DNA of 32,632 bases from an uncultured Eubacteriales bacterium (GCA_910585875.1 CAJUIK010000014.1:1-32632); one strand, 5' to 3'. Positions 1-7,947 are shown, counted from the first letter of the stretch. The notes: generated by a model not told the origin, from the letters alone. Made by a program: numbers and translations.

Positions 1-108
1 CCGCAGACGAGACGCGCATAGAGGCGCGGAGAAATTTCCGGCCGGCAAATCGGCAAAACTCTATTTCAGTCAAAAGGGCGGGAATTGGATGAAAGCGGGA
101 AACGGAAG

Positions 109-2790
109 ATGAAAAAACTGGCGGTTGGGATTTTGGCCCATGTGGACGCGGGCAAGACCACGCTGTCCGAAGGGATGCTCTATTGCGGCGGCCGGCTGAA
201 AAAGCTGGGCCGGGTGGATCATCAAAACGCCTTTCTGGATACGGACTCCCAGGAGCGGGAGCGGGGCATCACCATTTTTTCCAAGCAGGCTGTTCTGCCG
301 CTGAAGGAGATCGAAATCACCCTGCTGGACACTCCGGGCCATGTGGATTTTTCCAGCGAGATGGAGCGGGCGCTTCAGGTGATGGACTGCGCCGTTTTGG
401 TGGTCAGCGGCGCCGACGGCGTCCAGGCCCATACCCACACGCTCTGGCGGCTGCTGCGCCGGTATCAGATCCCCGTCTTTTTATTTGTCAATAAGATGGA
501 TCTGGCGCCTGACCGCCGGGCCCAGCTTTTGGAGGAGCTGCGCCGGCTGCTGAACCCGGCCTGCGTGGATTTTGGGCCGGATCCGGCGGAGGACTGGATG
601 GAAAGCGCGGCCCTGTGCAGCGAAGAAGCCATGGAGGAATATCTGGAGCGGGGGGAGACGAGCTTGGGGCGTATGCGGGAGATGATCGCCCAGCGGCGGC
701 TGTTCCCCTGTTATTTTGGCTCCGCCCTGCGGCTGGAGGGGGTGGAAGAGCTGCTGCAAGGGCTGGAAACTTACGCCCAGCCCCCGGTTTATCCGGAGGA
801 ATTCGCCGCCAAGGTCTATAAAATCGCCCGAGATCCCCAGGGCGCCCGGCTGACTTACATGAAAATCACCGGCGGCGTCCTGCGGGTCAAGGATCTGCTG
901 GCCGGCGGCCAGGGAGATAATCAATGGAAGGAAAAGGCGGAACAGATTCGGGTCTATTCCGGCGCCAAATACCAGGCTGTGGAGGCGGCGGAAGCGGGCT
1001 GCCTGTGCGCCGTCGTGGGCCTGAGCCGCACCCAGGCGGGGCAGGGGCTGGGCGGCGAGGCGGCGGCCGCCTCGCCTTTGCTGGAGCCGGCTTTGGCCTA
1101 TCAGGCGATTTTGCCTCCGGGCTGCGACCCCATGGTCGCGCTGCGCCAGCTGCGGCAGCTAGAGGAAGAAGACCCCCTGCTGCGGCTGGTGTGGAACGAG
1201 CGGCTGCGGCAGATTCATATCCAGCTGATGGGCCAGGTGCAGCTGGAGATTTTGCAGCGGCTGGCCCAGGAGCGTTTTGGCCTGGCCCTGGAGTTCGGCC
1301 CCGGCGCCGTGGTCTACCGGGAAACCATTGAAAATACGGCGGAGGGAGTGGGGCATTTTGAGCCCCTGCGCCATTATGCCGAAATCCACCTGCTGCTGGA
1401 GCCGGCGGAGCGGGGCTCGGGCCTGCAATTTGACGCAAACTGCCCCGAGGAACTGTTGGATCGGGGGTGGCAGCGCCAAGCCCTGAGCCATCTGGAGGAA
1501 AAGGTTCATCTGGGCGTGCTGACGGGATCGCCTATCACAGATATGAAAATCACCTTGGTAGGCGGCCGGACCAGCGTCAAGCACACCGAGGGGGGCGACC
1601 TGCGCCAGGCCGTCTATCGCGCGGTGCGCCAGGGGCTGATGCAGGCTAAAAGCCTGCTGCTGGAGCCCTGGTATGAATTCCGGCTGGAGCTGCCCGCCGC
1701 CAATCTGGGCCGGGCCATGGCGGACATTCAGCAGATGGGAGGCCGGTTTGACCCGCCGGAAGGCGCGGGAGAGCGGTCCCTGCTGACCGGCTTGGCGCCT
1801 GCCGCCGGCATGGGGGATTACGCCCGCCAGGCGGCGGCCTATTCCAAGGGGGAAGCCCGGCTTTCCTATAGCTTAAAGGGCTATCTGCCCTGCCATAATC
1901 AGGAGGAGGCCATAGAACAGGCCGGCTACGACCCGGAGCGGGATTTGGAAAACCCGGTGGATTCGGTGTTCTGCGCTCACGGCGCCGGTTTTACCGTCAA
2001 ATGGAATCAAGTGGCGGACTATATGCACGTGGAAAGCTGCCTGGGCAGAGAACAGGCGCCGGAAGAGGCGGAGGAGGAGACCAAACAGCCAATCCCGCCG
2101 GCCCCGCGGCGCTATTCGGGTACGCTGGAAGAGGACAAGGAGCTGATGGCCATCTATGAACGGACCTACGGCCCCATCCGCCGGAGGGACTTTGAACAGA
2201 CCCCCAAAACCAGGCGGGAAAAACCGGAAGAAGCCCCGGCGGAACCCGTTCCCCGCCTGCGGGAGAGGATCGACCCCAACCGGAAGGAATTTCTGCTGGT
2301 GGACGGCTATAACATCATTTTCGCCTGGGACGAGCTGAAAGAAACGGCCCAACACAGCCTGGACGCCGCCCGCCAGCTGCTGATGGACCTGCTGAGCAAT
2401 TATCAGGGCTATCGAAACTGTCAGGTGATTCTGGTGTTTGACGCCTATAAGGTGCCCCGCAATGTGGGGGAAGTGAGCAAATACCACAACATCTACGTGG
2501 TTTATACCAAAGAGGCGGAGACGGCGGACGCCTATATTGAAAAAGCCACCTATACCATCGCCCGGCAGCATAAAGTGCGGGTGGCCACGTCAGACAGCTT
2601 GGAGCAGGTCATTATCCTGGGCCACGGCGCTCTGCGCATTTCGGCGGCGGAACTCAAGGCCGAAGTGGCCCAGGTCAAGGGCCAGATCAACGACATTTTG
2701 GCGAAGTCCCGCCGCTCGAAAGGCGCCAAGGAGCTGAAAACCGCCCTGGAAAAAGCGGCCGCCGGCGCCGACCGGCGGGAGCCCCGTTAG
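109..2790 (+). CDS. TetM/EF-G-like translational GTPase fused to a Rae1/YacP-type NYN ribonuclease domain
   Basis: The first ~650 residues are a translational GTPase of the ribosomal-protection (TetM/TetO) type: G1 AHVDAGKTT at residues 10-18, G3 DTPGH at 74-78, G4 NKMD at 128-131, then EF-G-like domains II-V. After an acidic, Pro/Arg-rich linker (~655-720) comes a complete NYN/PIN-like domain (~727-870) starting LLVDGYNIIFAW, with acidic residues in FDAYK and ETADAYIEKAT, as in YacP/Rae1, the Bacillus endoribonuclease that cuts mRNA in the ribosomal A site. TetM proteins are ~640 residues, so this one (893) is a fusion. The domain IV segment (~485-498) lacks the YSPVSTPADF tip typical of TetM/TetO, so drug resistance is doubtful. 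I infer a GTP-driven ribosome factor that delivers a nuclease to the decoding site. ATG 109 is chosen by family alignment; TTG 85, with AAGGG six bases upstream, is an alternative that adds eight residues. Confidence 0.85.
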   Translation: MKKLAVGILAHVDAGKTTLSEGMLYCGGRLKKLGRVDHQNAFLDTDSQERERGITIFSKQAVLPLKEIEITLLDTPGHVDFSSEMERALQVMDCAVLVVSGADGVQAHTHTLWRLLRRYQIPVFLFVNKMDLAPDRRAQLLEELRRLLNPACVDFGPDPAEDWMESAALCSEEAMEEYLERGETSLGRMREMIAQRRLFPCYFGSALRLEGVEELLQGLETYAQPPVYPEEFAAKVYKIARDPQGARLTYMKITGGVLRVKDLLAGGQGDNQWKEKAEQIRVYSGAKYQAVEAAEAGCLCAVVGLSRTQAGQGLGGEAAAASPLLEPALAYQAILPPGCDPMVALRQLRQLEEEDPLLRLVWNERLRQIHIQLMGQVQLEILQRLAQERFGLALEFGPGAVVYRETIENTAEGVGHFEPLRHYAEIHLLLEPAERGSGLQFDANCPEELLDRGWQRQALSHLEEKVHLGVLTGSPITDMKITLVGGRTSVKHTEGGDLRQAVYRAVRQGLMQAKSLLLEPWYEFRLELPAANLGRAMADIQQMGGRFDPPEGAGERSLLTGLAPAAGMGDYARQAAAYSKGEARLSYSLKGYLPCHNQEEAIEQAGYDPERDLENPVDSVFCAHGAGFTVKWNQVADYMHVESCLGREQAPEEAEEETKQPIPPAPRRYSGTLEEDKELMAIYERTYGPIRRRDFEQTPKTRREKPEEAPAEPVPRLRERIDPNRKEFLLVDGYNIIFAWDELKETAQHSLDAARQLLMDLLSNYQGYRNCQVILVFDAYKVPRNVGEVSKYHNIYVVYTKEAETADAYIEKATYTIARQHKVRVATSDSLEQVIILGHGALRISAAELKAEVAQVKGQINDILAKSRRSKGAKELKTALEKAAAGADRREPR

Positions 2791-2825
2791 CGCGGCCAGG
2801 CCAGGGGCCTCTCTTGCCGCGGCAT

Positions 2826-2893
2826 AAAAAAAGACGGCGCGCAGAATGCCGCCGTTCAATGGAAAAACAATCATAAAAAAACCGCCAAAGCGG
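2826..2893 (-). terminator. Tandem intrinsic terminators for the small minus-strand gene
   Basis: Read on the minus strand, a short hairpin (CCGC TTTG GCGG, 2882-2893) is followed by seven T. About 30 bases further on, a 6-bp stem ACGGCG/CGCCGT (2834-2839 with 2850-2855) is followed by another run of seven T. Both lie just after the stop of the 31-codon gene. The upstream GTPase gene has no clear T-tailed terminator of its own on the plus strand. Confidence 0.6.
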
Positions 2894-2922
2894 CGTCGTT
2901 TGCCCGGGAGGGGAGGCCGGCT

Positions 2923-3018
2923 CTATTTCTGACTGACGTAGGGCGTCTCATCCGCAAAGATGAAATCGTCCAGGTCGCCCAGAATAGCGGCCTCGTTCTT
3001 TTTTACGCTTTGATTCAT
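2923..3018 (-). CDS. Small acidic 31-residue protein or peptide, unknown function
   Basis: The reading frame starts ATG AAT CAA AGC and ends at TAG (31 residues). The protein begins MNQSVKKNEAAILGD, continues LDDFIFADE and ends TPYVSQK. A full AAGGAGG Shine-Dalgarno lies 5 bases before the ATG, a sigma-A promoter with a 17-base spacer lies upstream, and two hairpin/T-run terminators follow the stop. The result is a self-contained ~200-nt transcription unit. The peptide has no cysteine, no signal sequence and no membrane segment; it is basic at the start and acidic in the middle. I do not recognise a family. It could be a small regulatory protein, a peptide precursor, or a short open frame on a small RNA. 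The expression signals are seen directly; the function is unknown. Confidence 0.6.
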   Translation of the reverse strand: MNQSVKKNEAAILGDLDDFIFADETPYVSQK

Positions 3019-3051
3019 GCCGTCCTCCTTTCCCTCAATGAGATCTTCTAC

Positions 3052-3080
3052 AGTATATCACAATCAGATCCCTTTTGCAA
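3052..3080 (-). promoter_or_regulatory. Sigma-A promoter of the 31-codon gene
   Basis: On the minus strand there is a -35 TTGCAA (3075-3080), a 17-base spacer and a -10 TATACT (3052-3057). The expected start of transcription is near 3045, about 27 bases upstream of the small ORF start. Confidence 0.7.
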
Positions 3081-3188
3081 GTTTTCGTTCGGTTTTAGGG
3101 CGCGTATAAAATAGTATATGCCTTTTCTTCTGCGAATGTCCGCGAAATTGGGCTGTTTCTTCCGCTGGCGCGAGGGGAAAAAATCAGG

Positions 3189-3194
3189 TATAAT
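3189..3194 (+). promoter_or_regulatory. -10 element (TATAAT) upstream of the VanZ-like gene
   Basis: There is a perfect TATAAT about 50 bases before the start codon. No good -35 hexamer sits 16-18 bases upstream, so only the -10 box is supported. Confidence 0.45.
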
Positions 3195-3244
3195 GGTGGA
3201 CGTCGCCCAGAGGGCGGCAAGACGGAAGACGAGGAGAAATGCGC

Positions 3245-3901
3245 ATGAGGCAAAAACTGGCCTGCTTTTGTGAATGGACTTTGCTGGGCAGTCTGGCGGC
3301 TATGGCGGTTTTCGCGGTTTTGCCAGGGTATCTGATGGATTTGGAAGATCGGTTGGTTTTGGCCGCGGTTCAAATCGGGGCGGCTCTGCTGGCCGCTTTG
3401 GGCCGGGGAAAGGACAGGCGGGGTAACGTTCGGCGAACCGCCCGGCTGCTGTTGGCAATTTATCTGACTCACCTGATTGGGCTGCTGTTTTTTGACGGGG
3501 CTTTCGGCCGCCATCGCTCTTTTGGGCTGGAAAACTGGCGGCTGCGCACCAATTTGCGCCCTTTCGCCACTGTCGCCGTCTATTGGAATGGGATGCGCCG
3601 AGGCTGGGTGAGCAAGAGCGCCGCCGCCGTCAACTTGCTGGGCAATTTGCTGGCCCTGGCGCCTTTTGGGGCTTTGCTGCCCTTTGTTTCGGATAAAATG
3701 AAAAAAACCGCGCCCAGCCTGGCGCTGGGCGCGGTTTCTATTCTATTGATTGAGACGACGCAGCTGCTGGCCGGTTGCGGCAGCTGCGATATCGACGATT
3801 TCATCCTGAATTTCGCCGGTTTCGCCGCCGCTCGCCTGGCCGTCCGGCCGCTGGTACAGAAGCTGAATGAGGCGAAGCTGGGGCGGTCAAAGCCGGGCTA
3901 A
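3245..3901 (+). CDS. VanZ-like family membrane protein
   Basis: This is a small integral membrane protein (218 residues) with hydrophobic segments near residues 10-30, 35-55, 75-92, 125-150 and 155-175. It carries the hallmarks of the VanZ-like family: a loop with NLRPFATV, the segment NLLGNLLALAPFGALLPF, and the C-terminal IETTQLLAG followed by a CDIDDFILNFAG stretch. VanZ of vancomycin-resistance clusters gives low-level teicoplanin tolerance, but most members, like this one outside any van cluster, have no known role. ATG 3245 has AGGAG 8 bases upstream; ATG 3239 is also in frame but sits only 2 bases from that site. The stop overlaps the stop of the convergent MATE gene. Confidence 0.8.
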   Translation: MRQKLACFCEWTLLGSLAAMAVFAVLPGYLMDLEDRLVLAAVQIGAALLAALGRGKDRRGNVRRTARLLLAIYLTHLIGLLFFDGAFGRHRSFGLENWRLRTNLRPFATVAVYWNGMRRGWVSKSAAAVNLLGNLLALAPFGALLPFVSDKMKKTAPSLALGAVSILLIETTQLLAGCGSCDIDDFILNFAGFAAARLAVRPLVQKLNEAKLGRSKPG

Positions 3902-5268
3902 GCCTTTTGCGGCTGGGCGGGGGAGCCCTGCGTCACGCGGTCGATGACGCGCTTTTTCTGGAAAATCCCCATGCTCAGCAGGATGCGGACAATCTGGTCC
4001 AGGGCGATGGCGATCCACACAACGGAGATATCCCAGCCCAGCAGCTTGCCGAAAACGACGGAGATGGGCACGCGGACGCACCAGATGCCCACAAAGGAAA
4101 TGATCATAGGCACATTGCGGTATCCGGCGGAGCGGATCGTGCCGTTGTAAACCTTGGCCAGGTCTTGGGGGATCTGGGCGAAGCCCATGATGAAGACATA
4201 GACCCTGCCGATGGCCTGAATTTCCGGCTTATCGGTGAGCAGCGTCATAAATCCGCCGGCAAAGGTGAACAGGGCCACGCTGGCCGCCAGGCCGGTGAAG
4301 AAGGAGAATTTGCGCATTTGCTTGAAGTAAGCGCGGTAAAGCTGGTCGTCCCCCATGCCGATGGCTCGAGCGGCCAGGGAGGTGGAGGCGGTGACAAAGC
4401 CGATACCCGGCATTTCACAGATCATCTCGGCCTGGAGCCCCAGGTTGTAGGCGGCGAAGGCGGCGCTGCCATAGCCCAGAATCACGTTGCTGAGCACAAT
4501 GGCGGAAAGCTGCCAGAAGACGTTTTCACAGGCGGCTGGAACGCCGGTTTTATAGACCTCTTTGAGGATGGGCTTATCCAAAGAAAAGAAGGGCTGATTG
4601 TGGTGCTCGTGGCCGAAGTAGCCGTGGCGGGCATAGAGCAGGGCCAGGCCGGTAAGCGCGCCGGTCATCCAGGAAACCACCGTGCTGACGGCGGCGCCCA
4701 CCAGACCCAGAGCGGGCAAGGGGCCGGGGCCGAAAATCAGCAGATAGCCCAACACGATGTTGACGCCGTTCATCAGAAAAGCCAGATACATAGGGGTCTT
4801 GGTGTTGCCGTGGCCGTTGAACGCGGCGGCGTTGACGCTGGAAAGAGCCATAAAGGGCACGGCGAAAATGGCGATGCGGGCGAAGCGGAAGGCCGCCTGC
4901 AAAAGGGCCGCGTCCTGGGTGAACAGATGCAGGATGGGGTCCATGAAAATCAAGGTCAGGACCACGCAGCCGAAAGCGGCGGGCAGAGCAGTGATATAAA
5001 CCTGCTCTATCGTCCGGCGGCACAGGTGGAATTTCTGCTGGCCATACCGCAGGGCCACGATGACGGTGGCGCCGATGCCGACCCCCTTGAACAGCGCCCA
5101 AAAGGTGTTGGTAATCCGGTTGCCGATGCCCTGGGCGGAGATATCGTCGGCCAGCAGCCGCCCAATCATGGCGGTGGTCACCAGTCCGGCAGACATCTGC
5201 AAGACGTTTTCAATGATGATGGGCAGCACCATCTTGAAAATATCCCGGTTGACTTTCTTTTTGTCCAT
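3898..5268 (-). CDS. MATE family multidrug/cation efflux transporter
   Basis: This 456-residue polytopic protein has about twelve membrane segments and the two-fold repeat typical of MATE exporters, which use Na+ or H+ gradients to expel drugs and metabolites. It starts MDKKKVNRDIFKMVLPIIIENVLQ, the usual N-terminal leader and first helix, and contains QGIGNRITNTFWALFKGVGIG and AFNGHGNTKTPMY, both characteristic. The start at 5268 is chosen because GGGGAGG lies ~10 bases upstream; the open frame extends further but has no family similarity there. Its stop codon overlaps that of the convergent VanZ-like gene, with no terminator between them. The substrate cannot be deduced. Confidence 0.9.
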   Translation of the reverse strand: MDKKKVNRDIFKMVLPIIIENVLQMSAGLVTTAMIGRLLADDISAQGIGNRITNTFWALFKGVGIGATVIVALRYGQQKFHLCRRTIEQVYITALPAAFGCVVLTLIFMDPILHLFTQDAALLQAAFRFARIAIFAVPFMALSSVNAAAFNGHGNTKTPMYLAFLMNGVNIVLGYLLIFGPGPLPALGLVGAAVSTVVSWMTGALTGLALLYARHGYFGHEHHNQPFFSLDKPILKEVYKTGVPAACENVFWQLSAIVLSNVILGYGSAAFAAYNLGLQAEMICEMPGIGFVTASTSLAARAIGMGDDQLYRAYFKQMRKFSFFTGLAASVALFTFAGGFMTLLTDKPEIQAIGRVYVFIMGFAQIPQDLAKVYNGTIRSAGYRNVPMIISFVGIWCVRVPISVVFGKLLGWDISVVWIAIALDQIVRILLSMGIFQKKRVIDRVTQGSPAQPQKA

Positions 5269-5520
5269 ACCTGTGATTCCTCCCCGAAAAATGGATTCGC
5301 CGCGCCGACGGCAGGCGCCCTGCCGCAGAATGGAAACCGCCCTGCCCCCGGCAGAATTGGAGCGGAGACAAGGACGCGGATTCATCTTATCATAGCGGCG
5401 GGAAAGCCGCAAGAGGCGGCGGAGATTTCCCTGCCTTTGCCGGAAAATTCGTCAATTTTGCCAAAGGCTTTTGTGTAATCATACCCGCCGGCCAAAATAG
5501 CGGGAGAAAGGACGGTTTCT

Positions 5521-6126
5521 ATGATTATTTGGCTCAACGGCGCCTTTGGGGCGGGAAAAACCACAGTCGCGGCGGAGCTTTGCCGCCGCCTGCCCGGCGC
5601 TTTTTGCTATGACCCGGAAAACGCCGGCTATTTTCTGCGGCGCAACACGCCGCTCTGCTGCCATACGCCGGATTTCCAAGACACCCTTCTATGGCGGCAA
5701 ATCAACCGGCAGGTCTTGTCCATGATGTGCCGGCAGTATCCGGGCCCCGTTGTGGCGCCGATGACAATCGTCAACCGCCAATATTGGGAAGAAATCGCCG
5801 GCGGTTTGGCGGAGGAGGGGATTCAGACCGAGCATATCATCCTGGAGGCCGACCGGCAGACGGTGATCGAACGGTTGAAAAAACGCAGTCTGGGGATGCT
5901 CCGCAGGGAGCAATTTGCCTTGGAGGCTCTGGATCGCTGCCTGGCCGCCTTTGCGCAAATGCCGAAGGCCCGCAAAATCCAGACCAAAGACAAGTCTCCC
6001 GGCCAAATTGCGGAGGAAATCGCCGCTCTCTGCGGCCTGGAGCTGCCGCCGGACCGGCGCGGCGGCCTGAGGAAGGGGCTAGATCAGGCGAAAACATGGC
6101 TGAACCGCATCAGAATGGGGGGATAA
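5521..6126 (+). CDS. TmrB-like P-loop ATP-binding protein
   Basis: This 201-residue P-loop protein has Walker A GAFGAGKTT at residues 7-15, followed by the TmrB-family signatures CYDPENAGYFLR, FQDTLLWRQINRQ and VAPMTIVNRQYWEEI. The Bacillus TmrB protein binds ATP and tunicamycin and gives tunicamycin resistance; most relatives are uncharacterised kinase-like proteins. The start is supported by AAAGGA 8 bases upstream. It is followed after 3 bases by a GNAT acetyltransferase gene, so the two are probably co-transcribed, and small-molecule modification or detoxification is a reasonable but unproven role. Confidence 0.75.
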   Translation: MIIWLNGAFGAGKTTVAAELCRRLPGAFCYDPENAGYFLRRNTPLCCHTPDFQDTLLWRQINRQVLSMMCRQYPGPVVAPMTIVNRQYWEEIAGGLAEEGIQTEHIILEADRQTVIERLKKRSLGMLRREQFALEALDRCLAAFAQMPKARKIQTKDKSPGQIAEEIAALCGLELPPDRRGGLRKGLDQAKTWLNRIRMGG

Positions 6127-6129
6127 GCG

Positions 6130-6570
6130 ATGGAGAGAGAACAGAGAAAGCCCTTTTCCCTGCGGCGGGCGGCGCCGGCAGATTGGGACTTTTGGCGGGG
6201 GATAGAGCCCCATTGCCCGGCGGTGCAGTTTGAGGAAAAAGCCCGAAGCGGCCGAGCCTTTTTCATTTGCCTGGGCCGGGAGCCTGTGGGTCTGCTGGAT
6301 TTTACTCTGCTTTGGGACAAGCTGCCCTTTTTGAACTGCCTGTTTGTGCTGCCCCAGGGCCGGGGACAAGGGGCGGGCCGGTTCGCCATGGGCGCTTGGG
6401 AGCAAGAGATGAAAAAGGCCGGATACCAGATGGTTTTACTCTCCACCCAGGCGGACGAAGAGGCCCAGCATTTTTACCGCAAACTGGGCTACCAGGATTG
6501 CGGCTGCTTGATCCTGAACCAATGTCCCCTGGCCCAGCCGGCGGAGCTTTTCTTTTGTAAGACGCTGTAG
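6130..6570 (+). CDS. GNAT family N-acetyltransferase
   Basis: This 146-residue protein has the GNAT fold signature: the acetyl-CoA-binding motif A in LFVLPQGRGQGAGRFAMGAW (Q/R-x-x-G-x-G/A), followed by an amphipathic helix with WEQEMKKAG, and motif B QADEEAQHFYRKLGYQ. These enzymes transfer acetyl groups from acetyl-CoA to amines of small molecules or proteins; the acceptor is unknown. It lies 3 bases after the TmrB-like gene and 30 bases before the orphan gene, probably in one operon. Confidence 0.85.
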   Translation: MEREQRKPFSLRRAAPADWDFWRGIEPHCPAVQFEEKARSGRAFFICLGREPVGLLDFTLLWDKLPFLNCLFVLPQGRGQGAGRFAMGAWEQEMKKAGYQMVLLSTQADEEAQHFYRKLGYQDCGCLILNQCPLAQPAELFFCKTL

Positions 6571-6600
6571 AAATTGACTTTGAAACAAGGAAACAGTGGG

Positions 6601-7221
6601 ATGAAGAATCAAATGGATGAGAAAAAGCCGATGGGTTTCATCGAACCCGAACTGCTCTCAGCCGTCCTTTGCCAAAATCAAAGGGCTATTTTGAAAAAGA
6701 TCAATCCCAAGATGCTGTCTACATACTGTTGGCTAATGGATGAGCTGCACAGGAGAAATGTTTTTGAAGATCAGGAATATCGAAGAAAATTTGGCGGGTA
6801 TTATCGAATGCGGTTTGTTTCGCAACGCTATCGAGACGCATTTTTCGCGCTCTTTCAGGAAGTCAAGAGCCAATCCGCCGTCTCGTTTGAAGAGGTTGCC
6901 GCGCAGCTTTATCAGTCAGATAAAAGACACGAATTTTCCTTTATTTCCAAAATACTTCATACCGTCGACCCGACCCGCCCCATTTATGACAGCCAAGTGG
7001 GCGCGGCTCTCCACATCCGCCGAACCTATCAAGCGGATTTGAACCGCCGGCTGCGGCAGGACGCCGAACTGTTGGATAGCATTTCGGCCTATTATCGAGA
7101 ATTGAAGTCGCATCCCCAAGCGGCGGAGCTGCTGAACGCATTTGACCAAATTGCGCCGGCGTACAAAATTTCGGTTGAAAAAAAGCTGGATTTCATTTTG
7201 TGGGCTTGGGGAGGCCGTTGA
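6601..7221 (+). CDS. Hypothetical protein, 206 residues, AT-richer than neighbours
   Basis: I do not recognise this family with confidence. The protein is soluble, mostly helical by appearance, and rich in Gln, Arg and Lys. One segment, FISKILHTVDPTRPIYDSQVGAAL, resembles the 'PxxPIYDSxV' phrase seen in poorly characterised helix-hairpin-helix-like proteins; this is a weak hint. AAGGA lies about 10 bases before ATG 6601, which I prefer to the TTG at 6574. Codons use noticeably more A and T in the third position than the flanking genes, consistent with recent acquisition. No terminator is visible after it on the plus strand before the convergent rplT terminator. Confidence 0.6.
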   Translation: MKNQMDEKKPMGFIEPELLSAVLCQNQRAILKKINPKMLSTYCWLMDELHRRNVFEDQEYRRKFGGYYRMRFVSQRYRDAFFALFQEVKSQSAVSFEEVAAQLYQSDKRHEFSFISKILHTVDPTRPIYDSQVGAALHIRRTYQADLNRRLRQDAELLDSISAYYRELKSHPQAAELLNAFDQIAPAYKISVEKKLDFILWAWGGR

Positions 7222-7306
7222 AAAGGTGAAAAAAGGCGAGTACCTGGATAGGACGCGGGTGTTTTCAGGGAAGATCCCAATCTGCCGAGCCGCCGCAAGG
7301 CGTTGC

Positions 7307-7335
7307 AAAAAGCCCCGGAGCTTTTGCTCCGGGGC
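7307..7335 (-). terminator. Intrinsic terminator of the infC-rpmI-rplT operon
   Basis: On the minus strand a perfect 10-bp stem, GCCCCGGAGC with AAAA loop and GCTCCGGGGC (7312-7335), is followed by TTTTT. It lies 25 bases after the rplT stop. Confidence 0.9.
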
Positions 7336-7359
7336 GGGATATTCTGATTCAATCAAGGT

Positions 7360-7713
7360 TTAGAGCGCGGCTTTGGCCTTTTCCACCAGGCCGGAGAAAG
7401 CGGCGGCGTCGGATACGGCCAGCTCGGCCAGCATCTTCCGGTTCAAGCCAATACCAGCCTTTTTCAGGCCGTTCATAAACCGGGAATAGTTGATGTCGTT
7501 CTGGGCGCAGGCGGCGGAAATGCGGGTGATCCACAGTCTTCTGAAATCGCGCTTTTTCAGCTTTCTGCCGATGTAAGCGTATTTCAGGGATTTCATCACC
7601 TGCTGGTTGGCCAGCTTATAGTGGCTCTTTTTATTGCCCCAATAGCCTTTGGCCAGCTTGATTGTCTTCTTTCTTCTCTTGCGCGTCATCATCGCGCCTT
7701 TTACTCTTGCCAT
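7360..7713 (-). CDS. rplT: Large ribosomal subunit protein L20
   Basis: The 117 residues match full-length L20: MARVKGAMMTRKRRKKTIK at the N-terminus (basic extension), then GYWGNKKSHYKLANQQVMK and the folded domain with RDFRRLWITRISAA and YSRFMNGLKKAGI. L20 is an early 23S rRNA assembly protein and in Firmicutes represses its own operon through the infC leader. A CAGGAGG site lies 10 bases upstream. It is the last gene of infC-rpmI-rplT and is followed directly by a strong terminator. Confidence 0.98.
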   Translation of the reverse strand: MARVKGAMMTRKRRKKTIKLAKGYWGNKKSHYKLANQQVMKSLKYAYIGRKLKKRDFRRLWITRISAACAQNDINYSRFMNGLKKAGIGLNRKMLAELAVSDAAAFSGLVEKAKAAL

Positions 7714-7743
7714 TTTATTTAAGCCTCCTGTAAACCGTTTCGA

Positions 7744-7947
7744 TTAGCTGTAGGGCAGCAGACGCTTGATCTGCGCGGCCTGGGCGGAATCCACATAATC
7801 GGCCTTGCGCAGCTGACGGCGGCGCTTGGCGGTATAACCATGGCCATTGTTAAAATGGCGTCTGTTGATGGAACCGTGCTTGATCTTGCCGGTTTTGGTC
7901 ATCTTGAATCTTTTTTTCGCGCCCGTATGGGTTTTGATCTTCGGCAT
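7744..7947 (-). CDS. rpmI: Large ribosomal subunit protein L35
   Basis: This 67-residue, very basic protein has the L35 signature MPKIKTHTGAKKRFKMT near the start and the C-terminal KADYVDSAQAAQIKRLLPY. The start at 7947 is chosen from the invariant MPKIKTH and a GAGAGGAG site 9 bases upstream; the longer open frame is not used. It lies between infC (39 bases upstream) and rplT (30 bases downstream). Confidence 0.98.
   Translation of the reverse strand: MPKIKTHTGAKKRFKMTKTGKIKHGSINRRHFNNGHGYTAKRRRQLRKADYVDSAQAAQIKRLLPYS

Noticed and set aside
109..2790. Calling the first gene a tetracycline resistance determinant
   Set aside because: The GTPase is of that type, but the domain IV tip motif is replaced and a nuclease domain is attached.
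3907..5478. A 523-codon plus-strand open frame opposite the MATE gene
   Set aside because: It is the antisense shadow of a clear membrane transporter in GC-rich DNA; its product is His/Asp/Gly-rich with no domain and no ribosome-binding site.
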